A DNA stretch of 64,000 nt from Natrinema mahii (GTDB lineage: Archaea; Halobacteriota; Halobacteria; Halobacteriales; Natrialbaceae), in assembly GCA_000690595.2 (NCBI GenBank), contig JHUT02000003.1, positions 335,703 through 399,702 on the forward strand. The letters are read 5' to 3'. Under the pieces are notes generated by a model. The model did no database searches. It had not been told where the DNA came from and was given only the letters and a program-made list of their open reading frames with translations. Shown one piece after another: positions 44,042-52,298 of the stretch. Each line of letters starts with the position of its first letter. Position 1 is the first letter of the stretch. The position numbers were made by a program, and so were the translations under genes.

Positions 44042-44175
44042 ACCCGTTCGTTCGACCGACGGGAGTAAACGTATGCGGATCGCCGGCCGTCGGCTGCCCA
44101 TCAGCTCTCGAGGGGAGGCCTGCGATTTCGCACGCAGGGTGACAGCGGCGTCGCCGGCGTCCGTCACACGGCGGG

Positions 44176-44340
44176 TCACGTGTCGGCCGACACCATCCGC
44201 AGCCGAACCACGAGATACCCCGCGACGATGGCGAACGCGCCGGCGTACAGCCACGTACCGTTCGTGACCGCGTAGGTAAACGCGACCGCGTTGAGCGCGA
44301 TCCCGATCAGGTACAGCGGACGCAGTCGCCGCCGGTTCAC
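44176..44340 (-). CDS. Micro membrane protein A1 of duplicated module (54 aa, GTG start)
   Basis: GTG 44340 to TGA 44176-44178, 54 residues with two short hydrophobic helices (RPLYLIGIALNAVAFTY and LYAGAFAIVAGYLVVRLRM). Homologous to the 54-aa protein at 43800-43964 and of identical length. The GTG start overlaps the stop of the upstream 26-codon gene (GTGA). Probably forms small membrane oligomers; no known family recognised. Confidence 0.7.
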   Translation of the reverse strand: MNRRRLRPLYLIGIALNAVAFTYAVTNGTWLYAGAFAIVAGYLVVRLRMVSADT

Positions 44341-44417
44341 GCGCCATCACCGTCCGTCGCCGACTCGAGGTGCGGGCCGTTCGCCCCGCCGTCGAGTCGC
44401 GGTCGAGCGTCTCTCAT
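44337..44417 (-). CDS. 26-aa leader-type micro-protein of module 1
   Basis: ATG 44417 to TGA 44337-44339, 26 residues (MRDARPRLDGGANGPHLESA at the start). A CTTTTCAC element ~25-30 nt upstream supports a leaderless transcript beginning here. Overlaps the GTG of the following membrane gene by 3-4 nt. Sequence similarity to its counterpart at 43961 is weak, but length, position and overlap are the same. Confidence 0.5.
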   Translation of the reverse strand: MRDARPRLDGGANGPHLESATDGDGA

Positions 44418-44482
44418 GGGCGTCCCTTGGACCGACGGCCGTGAAAAGGCGAGGGTCCGGGCGGCCCACCGTCGATGGGCAG

Positions 44483-45055
44483 TCACGCGAACGTGATCTC
44501 CCCGCTCGGTTCGACCTCGCCGAACAGCCACGCGGCGTGATCCAGCGCGTACTCGCGGTGGTCGTCCTCGATCGCGCCAATGCAGTCCTCGAGCATGATC
44601 GGCCGGAAGTCCCGTAACCCAGCGCTACCGCCGGTGTGGAGGACACAGACGTTCGCGAGGGTGCCACAGATCACCAGGTCGTCGATCCCGCGGGCGTTCA
44701 GCCACCCCTCGAGTTCGGTGTTGTAGAAGGCGTCGTAGGTGTGTTTCTCGACGACGTGATCCCCGTCCGCGACGGTCAGTTCGTCGACGATCTCGGCCTC
44801 CCAAGAGCCCTCGAGGACGTGTTCGCCCCACTGGTCGAACTCGTCGTAGTAGTGGGCGTCGTCGAACTGTTCCGGCGGGTGGACGTCGCGGGTGAAGATC
44901 ACCTGCGTCCCAGCCTCGCGGGCGCGCTCGAGGAGGCCGGCGATCGGCTCGATGACCGCCTCGCTGCCCGGCGCGTACAGCGAGCCGTCCGGATGACAGA
45001 ACCCGTTTTGCATGTCGACGACCACCACCGCCGTGCGATCCGACTCGAGTTGCAT
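44483..45055 (-). CDS. Isochorismatase-family cysteine hydrolase, nicotinamidase-like (190 aa)
   Basis: Catalytic triad is visible: Asp in TAVVVVDMQNGFCHPDG (~D14), Lys in VVEKHTYDAFYNTEL (~K99) and Cys in GTLANVCVLHTGGSA (~C134). DVHPPEQFDDAHYY carries the metal-binding Asp/His. The most likely reaction is nicotinamide to nicotinate, feeding the nicotinate phosphoribosyltransferase encoded at 48547, but other isochorismatase-like amidase activities are possible. ATG 45055. Confidence 0.82.
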   Translation of the reverse strand: MQLESDRTAVVVVDMQNGFCHPDGSLYAPGSEAVIEPIAGLLERAREAGTQVIFTRDVHPPEQFDDAHYYDEFDQWGEHVLEGSWEAEIVDELTVADGDHVVEKHTYDAFYNTELEGWLNARGIDDLVICGTLANVCVLHTGGSAGLRDFRPIMLEDCIGAIEDDHREYALDHAAWLFGEVEPSGEITFA

Positions 45056-45307
45056 GGCTACGCGACGGTACGTGCGGCATCGTGAAAACGTTCGCGCCGG
45101 CCTCGAGGGGCCACGCGCGCGCCGAAGACACCAGCAGTGAGGAGAGTGTCGACTACGATCGCCAGTGCGGCGGTCGGTTGCGCCTCGCTCGATACCCACC
45201 GAGACGGTCCGCTGTCCCGCTCCCGGTGCAACCGCAGGTCGGTGGCGATTGCGCCGTAACCATTGTCCTTTTTACATTCCTGTTCCAACGGATACCTATC
45301 ACATCGT

Positions 45308-46975
45308 ATGAGATCGACCTCCGCCCGTTCGTCCGTCGCCCTCCTCGCAGTCGTCCTCGCCGCAGTGTTGGTAACCGGCGGGGTCGCCGGACCGGTCGTA
45401 GCGACGACCCCGACCGCTGACTCGAGTCCCGCGGTCGACGCCTCGCCCGCCGCCGACTCGCTCGCCGCCTCGAGCGCGGCGACGGGAACGCAGACGGATC
45501 GCCCCGACGACCCCTCGACCGAAGATACCGTCGGCTACGTCGAGGGCTACTGGTACGACGACGAGCTGCCGGTCGATGACAGCGGCGACGCCGTCGTCGA
45601 CGAGTCCGAACTCGACGCCGTCGTCTACCGGTCGATGGCCCGCGTCGAGCGGATCCGGAACCTGACCTTCGAGGGCCCCGTCGACGTCGACGTCGTCACC
45701 CGCTCGGAGTATCGAGACACCAACGAGGAGCGGTTTACCAACGTTACCGACGCCGACCGCCTCGAGGGCAACGTCGGGTACGAGGCGCTGTTTATGGTCG
45801 ACAGAGACTCCGACGCGATGAACTCGACGAAGTCGGTCTACGGCGGTTCCGTCGCCGGCTACTACGACCCCGAAACCGACGAGATCGTCATCGTCTCGGA
45901 CAACCCCGAGACGCCCGAACTGGACGAACTCACGCTCGGTCACGAACTCGTCCACGCCCTCCAGGATCAGCGGTTCGACCTCGAGTCGCTCGACGGAACG
46001 ACCCAGGACAGCGAAACCGCGAAAAACGGCCTCGTCGAGGGCGACGCCAGCCGGGTCGAAAACGAGTACGAGCGCCGGTGTGGGACCGACTGGGACTGTC
46101 TCACGCCCAGCGGTAGTGACGGGCAAGGCGACGTCGGCGACGTCAACTGGGGGATCTACTTCAGCATCTACCAGCCCTACAGCGACGGGCCCGCCTACGT
46201 CGACCACCTGCGCGAGCAGGGGCCGGGCTGGTCCGCGGTCAACGCCGCCTACGACGACCCGCCGACGACCACGTCGGCGGTGATCCACCCCGGCTCCGAA
46301 CGCGAGCCGGCGACCGTCCCGGTGCCCGACCGCTCGAGCGAGGACTGGCGACAGCTCCGGGTCGACGGCGAGGTGGCCAACGACACCGTCGGCGAGGCGG
46401 GGATGGTCGCGATGTTCGCCGCCGGCGCGGTCGACCGGAACCGCGAGTCGGTGATCAGCGCCGAGGACTTCTTCGGCGCCGACCTCGGGGAGTACGACTA
46501 CGACCAGCCGGCCACTGACGGCTGGGCCGGCGACCAACTGGTCGTCTACACGAACGACGATGCCGACGCCGCGAGCGGCCCCGGGGCAGCCGGCGACGCC
46601 GGCTACGTCTGGCGAACGCAGTGGGAGACGGCCGACGACACCGAACAGTTCGTCGACGCCTACGGGCAGTTGCTCGCGACCCACGGCGCGGAATCGGTCG
46701 ATGGTCGGCAGGACACCGCCGTCATCGACGACGGCGGCTACGCCGGCGCGTACTACCTCGAGCGCAACGGGACCACGGTGACGATCGTCCGCGCGCCGTC
46801 GGTCGCGGCACTGCCGAACGTCGAGGCCGGTGCCGCGCCGAAGGGCGACGGCGAACTGCTGACCCTCGAGGAGGGAGCCGAGACCGTTCCCGGCTTCGGC
46901 GTCGGGATCACGGCGGTCGCGCTCGCGCTGGCGGCGGTCGTCGCCCGCGTCGCCGCCGGCCGCGGCCGGAGCTGA
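45308..46975 (+). CDS. Hvo_1808-type surface protein with HExxH motif and PGF-CTERM-like anchor (555 aa)
   Basis: A signal peptide (~1-33, ending GPVVATTPT) and a Ser/Thr/Ala-rich stretch (~34-65) suited to O-glycosylation precede the globular part. TLGHELVHALQDQRF (~215-229) contains a zincin-type HELVH. NLTF, NVTD and NGTT are potential N-glycosylation sites. The C-terminus (ETVPGFGVGITAVALALAAV then an Arg tail) is a PGF-CTERM-like sorting signal for archaeosortase and lipid attachment. A CTTTTTACATTC box lies ~30 nt upstream. Proteolysis is plausible but unproven. Confidence 0.85.
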   Translation: MRSTSARSSVALLAVVLAAVLVTGGVAGPVVATTPTADSSPAVDASPAADSLAASSAATGTQTDRPDDPSTEDTVGYVEGYWYDDELPVDDSGDAVVDESELDAVVYRSMARVERIRNLTFEGPVDVDVVTRSEYRDTNEERFTNVTDADRLEGNVGYEALFMVDRDSDAMNSTKSVYGGSVAGYYDPETDEIVIVSDNPETPELDELTLGHELVHALQDQRFDLESLDGTTQDSETAKNGLVEGDASRVENEYERRCGTDWDCLTPSGSDGQGDVGDVNWGIYFSIYQPYSDGPAYVDHLREQGPGWSAVNAAYDDPPTTTSAVIHPGSEREPATVPVPDRSSEDWRQLRVDGEVANDTVGEAGMVAMFAAGAVDRNRESVISAEDFFGADLGEYDYDQPATDGWAGDQLVVYTNDDADAASGPGAAGDAGYVWRTQWETADDTEQFVDAYGQLLATHGAESVDGRQDTAVIDDGGYAGAYYLERNGTTVTIVRAPSVAALPNVEAGAAPKGDGELLTLEEGAETVPGFGVGITAVALALAAVVARVAAGRGRS

Positions 46976-47044
46976 CCCTCGCGCGAGTACCGATCCGGGT
47001 GCCCGACCGATGGCTCTTTGATCGCGTCGCCGAATACCCACCCA

Positions 47045-48508
47045 ATGCCTCGAGTGGGGTTGTTCGTCGTCCTCGCGCTCGTCGTCCTCTCGGGCTGTGC
47101 CGTGCCCGGTACCTCCGACGGGTTCGACACCGACCGCGACCTCGGCTACGTCGGCGACTACGCCCACGACGACGTCTTCGCGTTCGATGCGAGCGACGGC
47201 CTCACCGAGTCTCAACTCGAGGCCGTCACACACCGCACGATGGCCCGGATCGAGGTCGTCCGCGGACTCAAGTACGAACGCGACGTGGACCTCGAGATCG
47301 TCTCCCGGGACGAGTACCGCGCGCAACGGGCGTCGGCTCGCGGGAACGGCTCGGCGTTCCGAAACGAGGTCTGGCGCGGTGTCTTCCTCGTCGACGGCGA
47401 GACCGACGTCGACCGGGCGTTCGACGACCTCTATGCCGATTCGGTCCAGGGCTACTACGTGAACGATCGGATCGTCATCGTCGCCGACGACGCCGACGTG
47501 ATCCGGATCGACCGGCGGACGCTGGTCCACGAACTGACCCACGCCCTGCAGGACCAGCACTTCGGCATCGGCCGCGAGAGCGAGACGATCGACGGCCTGC
47601 GCGCCGAGAACGGCCTGCTCGAGGGTGAGGCGGGCTACGTTCCCGATCGGTACGATCGCCGCTGTGGCGCGGCGTGGCAGTGTCTGCCGGATCCACAGCC
47701 GACGGCGGCCAGCGGCGAGGCGCTCACCCGGCGGCCGTTCAACGCCGGACTCTTCCTCTCGATCTATGCCCCCTACGCCGCGGGACCGCCGTTCGTCGCC
47801 GATCTCCACGACCGGGGCGGCTGGGACACGATCGATCGGGCACACGACGACCCGCCCCGGAGTACCGCACAGGTGCTTCACCCCGAGCGCTATCCCGAGA
47901 CCGCGCCGGTCGCCGTCGAGTTGGGAGACCGCTCGAGCGACGGCTGGGAACCGGTCTCGGAGGGCGGCGAGCCGCGGACCGAAACGATCGGCGAGGCGAC
48001 GCTGTTCGCGACACTGTGGGCAAACGGCGTCGTCGACCGGCCGCTCACCCGCGGTGCCGGCGAGCGATCGCCGTACAACTACACCCACCCGGCGACCGCG
48101 GGCTGGGTCGGCGACGGGCTGCAGGTGTACCGGGCGACCGACGACGCTGACCGGACGGGCCACGTCTGGCGGCTCGCGTGGGACAGTTCGGCCGACGCGA
48201 GCGAGTTCGCCGACGCCTATCGGCGACTCCTCGAGAACCGCGGGGCCGAACGCGTCCGAACCGCCGGCGACGGCATCTACCGGATCCCCGACGACGAGTC
48301 GTTCGCCGGCGCGTATCGCGTCGCCGTCACCGGCGATCGCGTCGAGATCGTCGGCGCGCCGACCGTCGACGCCCTCGGGGCGATCCACCCCGCGGGGACG
48401 GACACACGCGAGCCACCGGCGGCGCTCGAGGCGGCGGACCGACCGCTGCCGGCCGGCCCGCCCTCGGCCCCGACACCGGTGACGCCGGCACCCGTCGCGG
48501 CGCCGTAG
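47045..48508 (+). CDS. Hvo_1808-type lipoprotein paralogue with HExxH motif (487 aa)
   Basis: Paralogue of the preceding gene along its whole length, but anchored differently: a lipobox (VVLSGC, Cys ~19) replaces the archaeosortase signal, and the C-terminus is a Pro/Ala-rich tail without a membrane helix. LVHELTHALQDQHF (~156-169) again has an HELTH zincin motif. Two conserved Cys (RRCGAAWQCLPD) match RRCGTDWDCLTP of the paralogue, probably a disulfide. Starts 69 bp after the neighbour's stop. Confidence 0.85.
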   Translation: MPRVGLFVVLALVVLSGCAVPGTSDGFDTDRDLGYVGDYAHDDVFAFDASDGLTESQLEAVTHRTMARIEVVRGLKYERDVDLEIVSRDEYRAQRASARGNGSAFRNEVWRGVFLVDGETDVDRAFDDLYADSVQGYYVNDRIVIVADDADVIRIDRRTLVHELTHALQDQHFGIGRESETIDGLRAENGLLEGEAGYVPDRYDRRCGAAWQCLPDPQPTAASGEALTRRPFNAGLFLSIYAPYAAGPPFVADLHDRGGWDTIDRAHDDPPRSTAQVLHPERYPETAPVAVELGDRSSDGWEPVSEGGEPRTETIGEATLFATLWANGVVDRPLTRGAGERSPYNYTHPATAGWVGDGLQVYRATDDADRTGHVWRLAWDSSADASEFADAYRRLLENRGAERVRTAGDGIYRIPDDESFAGAYRVAVTGDRVEIVGAPTVDALGAIHPAGTDTREPPAALEAADRPLPAGPPSAPTPVTPAPVAAP

Positions 48509-48546
48509 ACGGGCAGCTTTTTTGTCTCCCACGGGAAACCGACGAT

Positions 48547-49710
48547 ATGTCAAATCCGTTCGGCACCGTTCCTCCGGAGGCGATTCTCGCGGGGGAGGCC
48601 ACCGACGCCTACTTCGAGCGCACGCGGGCGACGCTCGAACACGCGGACAAGAACCCACACGTCGTCGCCGAAGTCACCGCCGACCAGTTCCCGACCGGCG
48701 AGTTCGACGTCTTCACCGGCGTGAAAGACGTCGCGACGCTGTTCGAGGGCCGCGATGTCGATGTCGACGCGCTCCCCGACGGCCAGCTGTTCGACGGCGG
48801 CCCCGTCTGCCGGATCGAAGGTCCCTACCTCGAATTCGCCGCACTCGAGACCTCGCTGCTCGGATTCTGCTCACAGCCAAGCGGCTTCGTGACGGCCGCG
48901 CTCGAGGCGCGGCTGGCCGCGCCGGAGTCGCTCGTCCTCTCGTTTGGTGCGCGCCACGTCCACCCCTCGATCGCGTCGACGGTCGAGCGGGCCGCGCTGC
49001 TGGCCGGACTGGACGGCTTCTCCCACGTCGCTGCCGGCGAGATTCTGGACCGGGAGGCCGGCGGCACGATGCCCCACGCACTGCTGTTCTGTTTCGGCGA
49101 GGGCAACCAGGCCGACGCCTGGACCGCCTTCGACGAGGCCGTCGGCGAGGACGTGCCCCGCATCGCACTGGTCGATACCTTCTGGGACGAGAAAAGCGAG
49201 AGCCTGCTGGCCGCCGAGACGCTCGGTGACGATCTGGACGGCGTCCGGATCGACACCACGGGATCCCGACGGGGCGACTTCCGACACATCATCCGCGAGG
49301 TCCGCTGGGAACTCGACGCCCGCGGCCACGAGGACGTCGACATCTTCTGTAGCGGCGGGCTCACGCCCGCAACGATCCGCGACCTGCGTGACGTCGCCGA
49401 CGGCTTCGGCGTCGGCAGCCACATCACCGGCGCGGACTCGGTGGACTTCAGCCTCGACATCGTCGAAATCGAAGGCGAGCCGATCTCCAAACGGGGCAAG
49501 CTGTCGGGAGTCAAAGACGTTTACCGGACACCCGAGGGCGGCCACCACGTCGCGCTGGCCGACCGCGAGGGGCCCGACGGTGGCGAATCGTTGCTCGAGC
49601 CGCTGATCCGGGACGGCGAGATCGTCCGGGAGTTCGACCTCGAGGCGGCGACCGATCGCTGTCTGGCCGACGCCGCTGCCGTCGACTTCGGCCCGACGCT
49701 CGAGGAGTAG
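48547..49710 (+). CDS. pncB: Nicotinate phosphoribosyltransferase
   Basis: 387 aa NAPRTase-like enzyme forming nicotinate mononucleotide from nicotinate and PRPP in the salvage pathway. AGEATDAYFERT (~15-26) is the family start, SFGARHVHPSIASTVERAAL (~134-153) the substrate loop, and IFCSGGLTPATIRDL (~272-286) with GVGSHITGAD the phosphate site. With the nicotinamidase-like gene at 44483 it completes nicotinamide salvage; nadA, nadB and nadC provide the de novo route. ATG 48547. Confidence 0.92.
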   Translation: MSNPFGTVPPEAILAGEATDAYFERTRATLEHADKNPHVVAEVTADQFPTGEFDVFTGVKDVATLFEGRDVDVDALPDGQLFDGGPVCRIEGPYLEFAALETSLLGFCSQPSGFVTAALEARLAAPESLVLSFGARHVHPSIASTVERAALLAGLDGFSHVAAGEILDREAGGTMPHALLFCFGEGNQADAWTAFDEAVGEDVPRIALVDTFWDEKSESLLAAETLGDDLDGVRIDTTGSRRGDFRHIIREVRWELDARGHEDVDIFCSGGLTPATIRDLRDVADGFGVGSHITGADSVDFSLDIVEIEGEPISKRGKLSGVKDVYRTPEGGHHVALADREGPDGGESLLEPLIRDGEIVREFDLEAATDRCLADAAAVDFGPTLEE

Positions 49711-49773
49711 TTCCGGGCGACAGCCGTCGCTTCGCGTTCGAAACGGATCGATCGTCGGAAAACGACGCGGCGT

Positions 49774-50373
49774 CTAGATCTCTTCGATGCTGCCGTCGGC
49801 CTCGCGCTCGCGGAAGACCTGTCCCTCGAACAGCGTCACGACGACGTCGTCGTTCTGCCAGGCTCCCGGGGCGAGCTTCGCCTTCCGACACGTGCGGTCG
49901 AGGTACTCGCGGGCGCTCCAGTCGTTCTCGACGGGCACCGTCGGGTAGAGCCAGCCGCCCTCGCCGCCGTCGATGGCGACGCCGTGGGTGCCGAGTTCGA
50001 GGTCGGCCAGCGGATCGTCCGTCAGCAGGACGTTCTTGACCGTACAGACCGACACCGTGAGGTTCGGCAGCTCCGAGGGGCTGACCTCGGAGCCACAGGA
50101 GTCCTCGCTGGCGGCTTCGATCGCCGCGTCGACGATGACGTGGCCGAGCTGGTCGTCCGAGTGATAGCCCCCCGCACAGCCCCGCAGGCTCCCCCGCCCG
50201 CGAGTCGACTCGAGGCGGACGAACGCCCCGGTCCGCTCGTAGAAGGCCTCGCGCATACTGCCCGGTTGTTCTCGTTGCCCGTGTTGTACGTAAGATTCGA
50301 CGGATTCGCGCGCGAGTTCGACCGCGCGAGCCCCGTCTTCGTAGGAGAGGTCGACGCCCTGTCGCTGGGACAT
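49774..50373 (-). CDS. AMMECR1 / TIGR00296 family protein (199 aa)
   Basis: Contains the invariant AMMECR1 motif LRGCAGG (~69-75) and a later TVSVCTVKNVLL, WLYPTVPVENDWSAREYL pattern. The family is universal in archaea and eukaryotes and is structurally defined, yet its biochemical role is unknown; in archaea it is often near MEMO genes. Start at ATG 50373 (MSQRQGVDLSYEDGAR). Divergent from the RNase P RNA gene. Confidence 0.92.
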   Translation of the reverse strand: MSQRQGVDLSYEDGARAVELARESVESYVQHGQREQPGSMREAFYERTGAFVRLESTRGRGSLRGCAGGYHSDDQLGHVIVDAAIEAASEDSCGSEVSPSELPNLTVSVCTVKNVLLTDDPLADLELGTHGVAIDGGEGGWLYPTVPVENDWSAREYLDRTCRKAKLAPGAWQNDDVVVTLFEGQVFREREADGSIEEI

Positions 50374-50477
50374 ACAGATGGACAAGGGGATAGTCGTCCT
50401 AAAACGCTTCCATTCGTCACTGGGTGGTTTTTCAGTCCCCGATCGGGGGACTTATTCGCCCCACGAGCCTATCCCCA

Positions 50478-51112
50478 GTGGGAGAGAGAGCCCGGCCGCC
50501 GCGATGGTCGCACCGGCGACGGTACGACCACCTCACGTGATCCGTCCCCTCGGGATGCATCACGCTCTAACGTTGCCCGTCCCTCCGGGACGCGCAACGC
50601 TCATAACGTGATCCGTCCCTTCGGGACGCATCACGCTCGCGAGGAAAGTCCCCCCACCTGTTCGGGCAGGTGACCGGACGCAAGTCCGGAGCGGGAGACC
50701 GCTGGCTCTGGAACAGAAACGACACGTCTCGGCCCGACCGATGACGCGTGCGAACCCGACCGAGAGGAAGGGGAGTTGACCCGCAGAGGGTTGCGCGGTC
50801 CTCCGGACCGCGAAACGTGAGGCGGCGCGAGCCGCCGAACCGGCGAGCGGCAGCCGCCGCGAGCCGCGTGCGGTCGTCAAACCGTGGTTCGAATCCACGG
50901 GTCACGAGCGCGGTTCGGAGCGCCCTCGGCGCGAGAACTGCGAACGTCGTGATCGACCGCACACGGACGGCCGAGGAACGATGGAACGGCGAACCCTCAC
51001 CGGTGCAAGTCCGCGCCGTGGTAGCCCGAACACCCCGCGGCTTCGCCGCGGACGGCGCGGACGCTCAGCCGAATGCCGGGCCGAACAGAAGGGGGCTTAC
51101 TCCTCTCACCCA
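50478..51112 (+). ncRNA. rnpB: RNase P RNA (archaeal type A), enlarged
   Basis: All hallmark strands are present in order: GAGGAAAGTCC (CR I, 50641-50651), a GGAACAGAAACGACAC segment (~50710-50725), GGTGCAAGTCCGCGCCGTGGTAGCCCG (in parts, ~51000-51030) and ACAGAAGGGGGCTTAC (CR V, ~51085-51100), which pairs with CR I in helix P4. AGTGGGAGAGAG near 50478 and CTCCTCTCACCC near 51100-51112 form P1. It processes tRNA 5' ends. At ~635 nt it exceeds the ~430-450 nt usual in haloarchaea, mainly through the P3 region. Ends are approximate. Confidence 0.88.
50535..50639 (+). repeat. Three tandem ~35-bp hairpins inside RNase P RNA
   Basis: Units starting at 50535, 50570 and 50606 share the frame ACGT(GA/TG).. 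CGTCCC-xx-CGGGA(C/T)G.. CACGCTC or CAACGCTC. Units 1 and 3 are near identical (CGTGATCCGTCCC and GGGA(T/C)GCATCACGCTC). Unit 2 has compensatory changes (CGTTG with CAACG), so pairing is preserved. They sit where helix P3 is expected. Confidence 0.75.
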
Positions 51113-51191
51113 GTTTTCGCCCTCGAGCGATCGCTATCCTCACAGAAGCTCCGACAGAAGGTATTTATTCGCTGTCACGCTTCGTTCTGAT

Positions 51192-51587
51192 ATGAACCGC
51201 AGCGAAGTCGTCGTCTATCTCGGGGCCATACTGCTGGCGTTCGTGGGGGTACTCGTGGCTGGCTTTGTGGCGTCTGTCCTCGATTTCAACTCAGACATGG
51301 TGGAAATCGCAATGGTGCTCGTATTCTACGGGATCGCACTCGGCGGCGGCCATCTGTACCTCGCGCTCCGAAACGAGGGCAGCGACGTGCCACCGTCCGC
51401 ACGATGGCGCTATCTCGCGGTTCTCATCCTCATCCTCGTCGCAGGTGCCGCACTCGCCGTTAACGGTGAGCAGACCATCGCAACGATCGAACTCAGGACG
51501 ATCGGACGGGCCGTTATTGGCGTGACGATCGTCGGCTACGTCCTGACTGAAGCCGCCGACGGCTATCGGACGGTTCGCTCGAGTTGA
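51192..51587 (+). CDS. Hypothetical membrane protein (131 aa)
   Basis: Four hydrophobic helices (~8-30, 36-58, 73-90 and 102-122). Not recognised, but of the same general kind as the membrane protein at 32046-32438 (both end in a short glycine/tyrosine-containing tail after helix 4). TATTTATT ~28 nt upstream supports a leaderless start at ATG 51192. It stands between rnpB and the stem-loop train. Confidence 0.7.
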   Translation: MNRSEVVVYLGAILLAFVGVLVAGFVASVLDFNSDMVEIAMVLVFYGIALGGGHLYLALRNEGSDVPPSARWRYLAVLILILVAGAALAVNGEQTIATIELRTIGRAVIGVTIVGYVLTEAADGYRTVRSS

Positions 51588-51615
51588 TTCGCCAATTTCC
51601 GCGGACACGTTTCAT

Positions 51616-51942
51616 CGACACCAGCAGCTCGCTGCTCACGGCTTCGCCGTTCGCTTTCCGTGGCGCTAATGCGCCACGCATCGCTCGCGGTTTGGTGTCG
51701 GTAGATGCGTCCTGACGGAGTCCAACGCGAGCGCTAGCGAGCGTTGGGCACGTCAGGACCGAACGACGCAGCGAGTGCTGAACATCGTGAAGCACTCGTA
51801 AGGAGTGAGCGTCCTGACGGAGATTTGAACACGGGAAGACGGTCGGCCTCGCTTCGCTCGGCCGCTGCGACTTCCCTACTCAAATCTCCGGAGAGTTTCC
51901 TTCAGCACGGACTGCTCGCTACGCTCGCAGTGTTGTGCTGAA
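51616..51942. repeat. Train of five stem-loops with copies of the tRNA-Arg 3' end
   Basis: Consecutive inverted repeats: CGACACCA/TGGTGTCG (51616-51700), GTCCTGACG and CCAACGC with their complements (51709-51759), GAGTGCT/AGCACTC (51773-51797), GGAGATTTGA and GGGAAG with their complements (51819-51889), TTCAGCAC/GTGCTGAA (51901-51942). CGTCCTGACGGAGATTTGAAC, the 3' part of tRNA-Arg, recurs exactly at 51810-51830, and its first 13 bases at 51708-51720. No gene lies in this 361-bp gap. Confidence 0.8.
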
Positions 51943-51948
51943 GAGAAA

Positions 51949-52021
51949 CGTCCTGACGGAGATTTGAACTCCGGTCCCTGGCTCCGCAAGCCAAGAGGAT
52001 AGTCCACTACCCTATCAGGAC
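51949..52021 (-). tRNA. tRNA-Arg (anticodon GCG)
   Basis: Seven-base-pair acceptor (GTCCTGA/TCAGGAC), anticodon stem TTGGC/GCCAG with loop TTGCGGA giving anticodon GCG (decodes CGC), and T-arm GGAGTTCAAATCTCC. Discriminator G, CCA not encoded. Its 3' end is duplicated twice in the adjacent stem-loop region, as expected at a site used by integrating elements. Confidence 0.93.
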
Positions 52022-52298
52022 TCATCTCTTCATACCCCGGTGAACATTAAAGCCCTTTCGAAAGGCACCCGTCGTCGTCCCTGATTCACACGGTCTGGAC
52101 GTGAAGGTTTAAATACAGAACCGGGGCCAGTCGAGGCCGTGACTCCCCACTGGCACCCCCTCGAGCGAGCGGCCGGCTGCGGCGGTTCGACGCGGCTGAA
52201 ACCGACCGACGGAACCGGATTTGCGACCGGTGGCTCCCGTCGGAGCGGACGCCGAATGGATAACGCTTATGCGCGGGCTACCCATGCACGAGCATAGA

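Noticed and set aside
45299..48658. 1,119-codon minus-strand frame
   Set aside because: Antisense shadow of the two Hvo_1808-type genes; Val/Arg/Asp-rich product typical of the reverse frame of GC-rich haloarchaeal genes.
50748..51190. Open frames across the RNase P RNA gene
   Set aside because: The conserved RNase P RNA strands explain this region; the membrane protein in the same frame starts only at 51192.
51600..51950. CRISPR-like array
   Set aside because: The repeats are inverted, unequal in length and not separated by uniform spacers; no cas genes are in the window.
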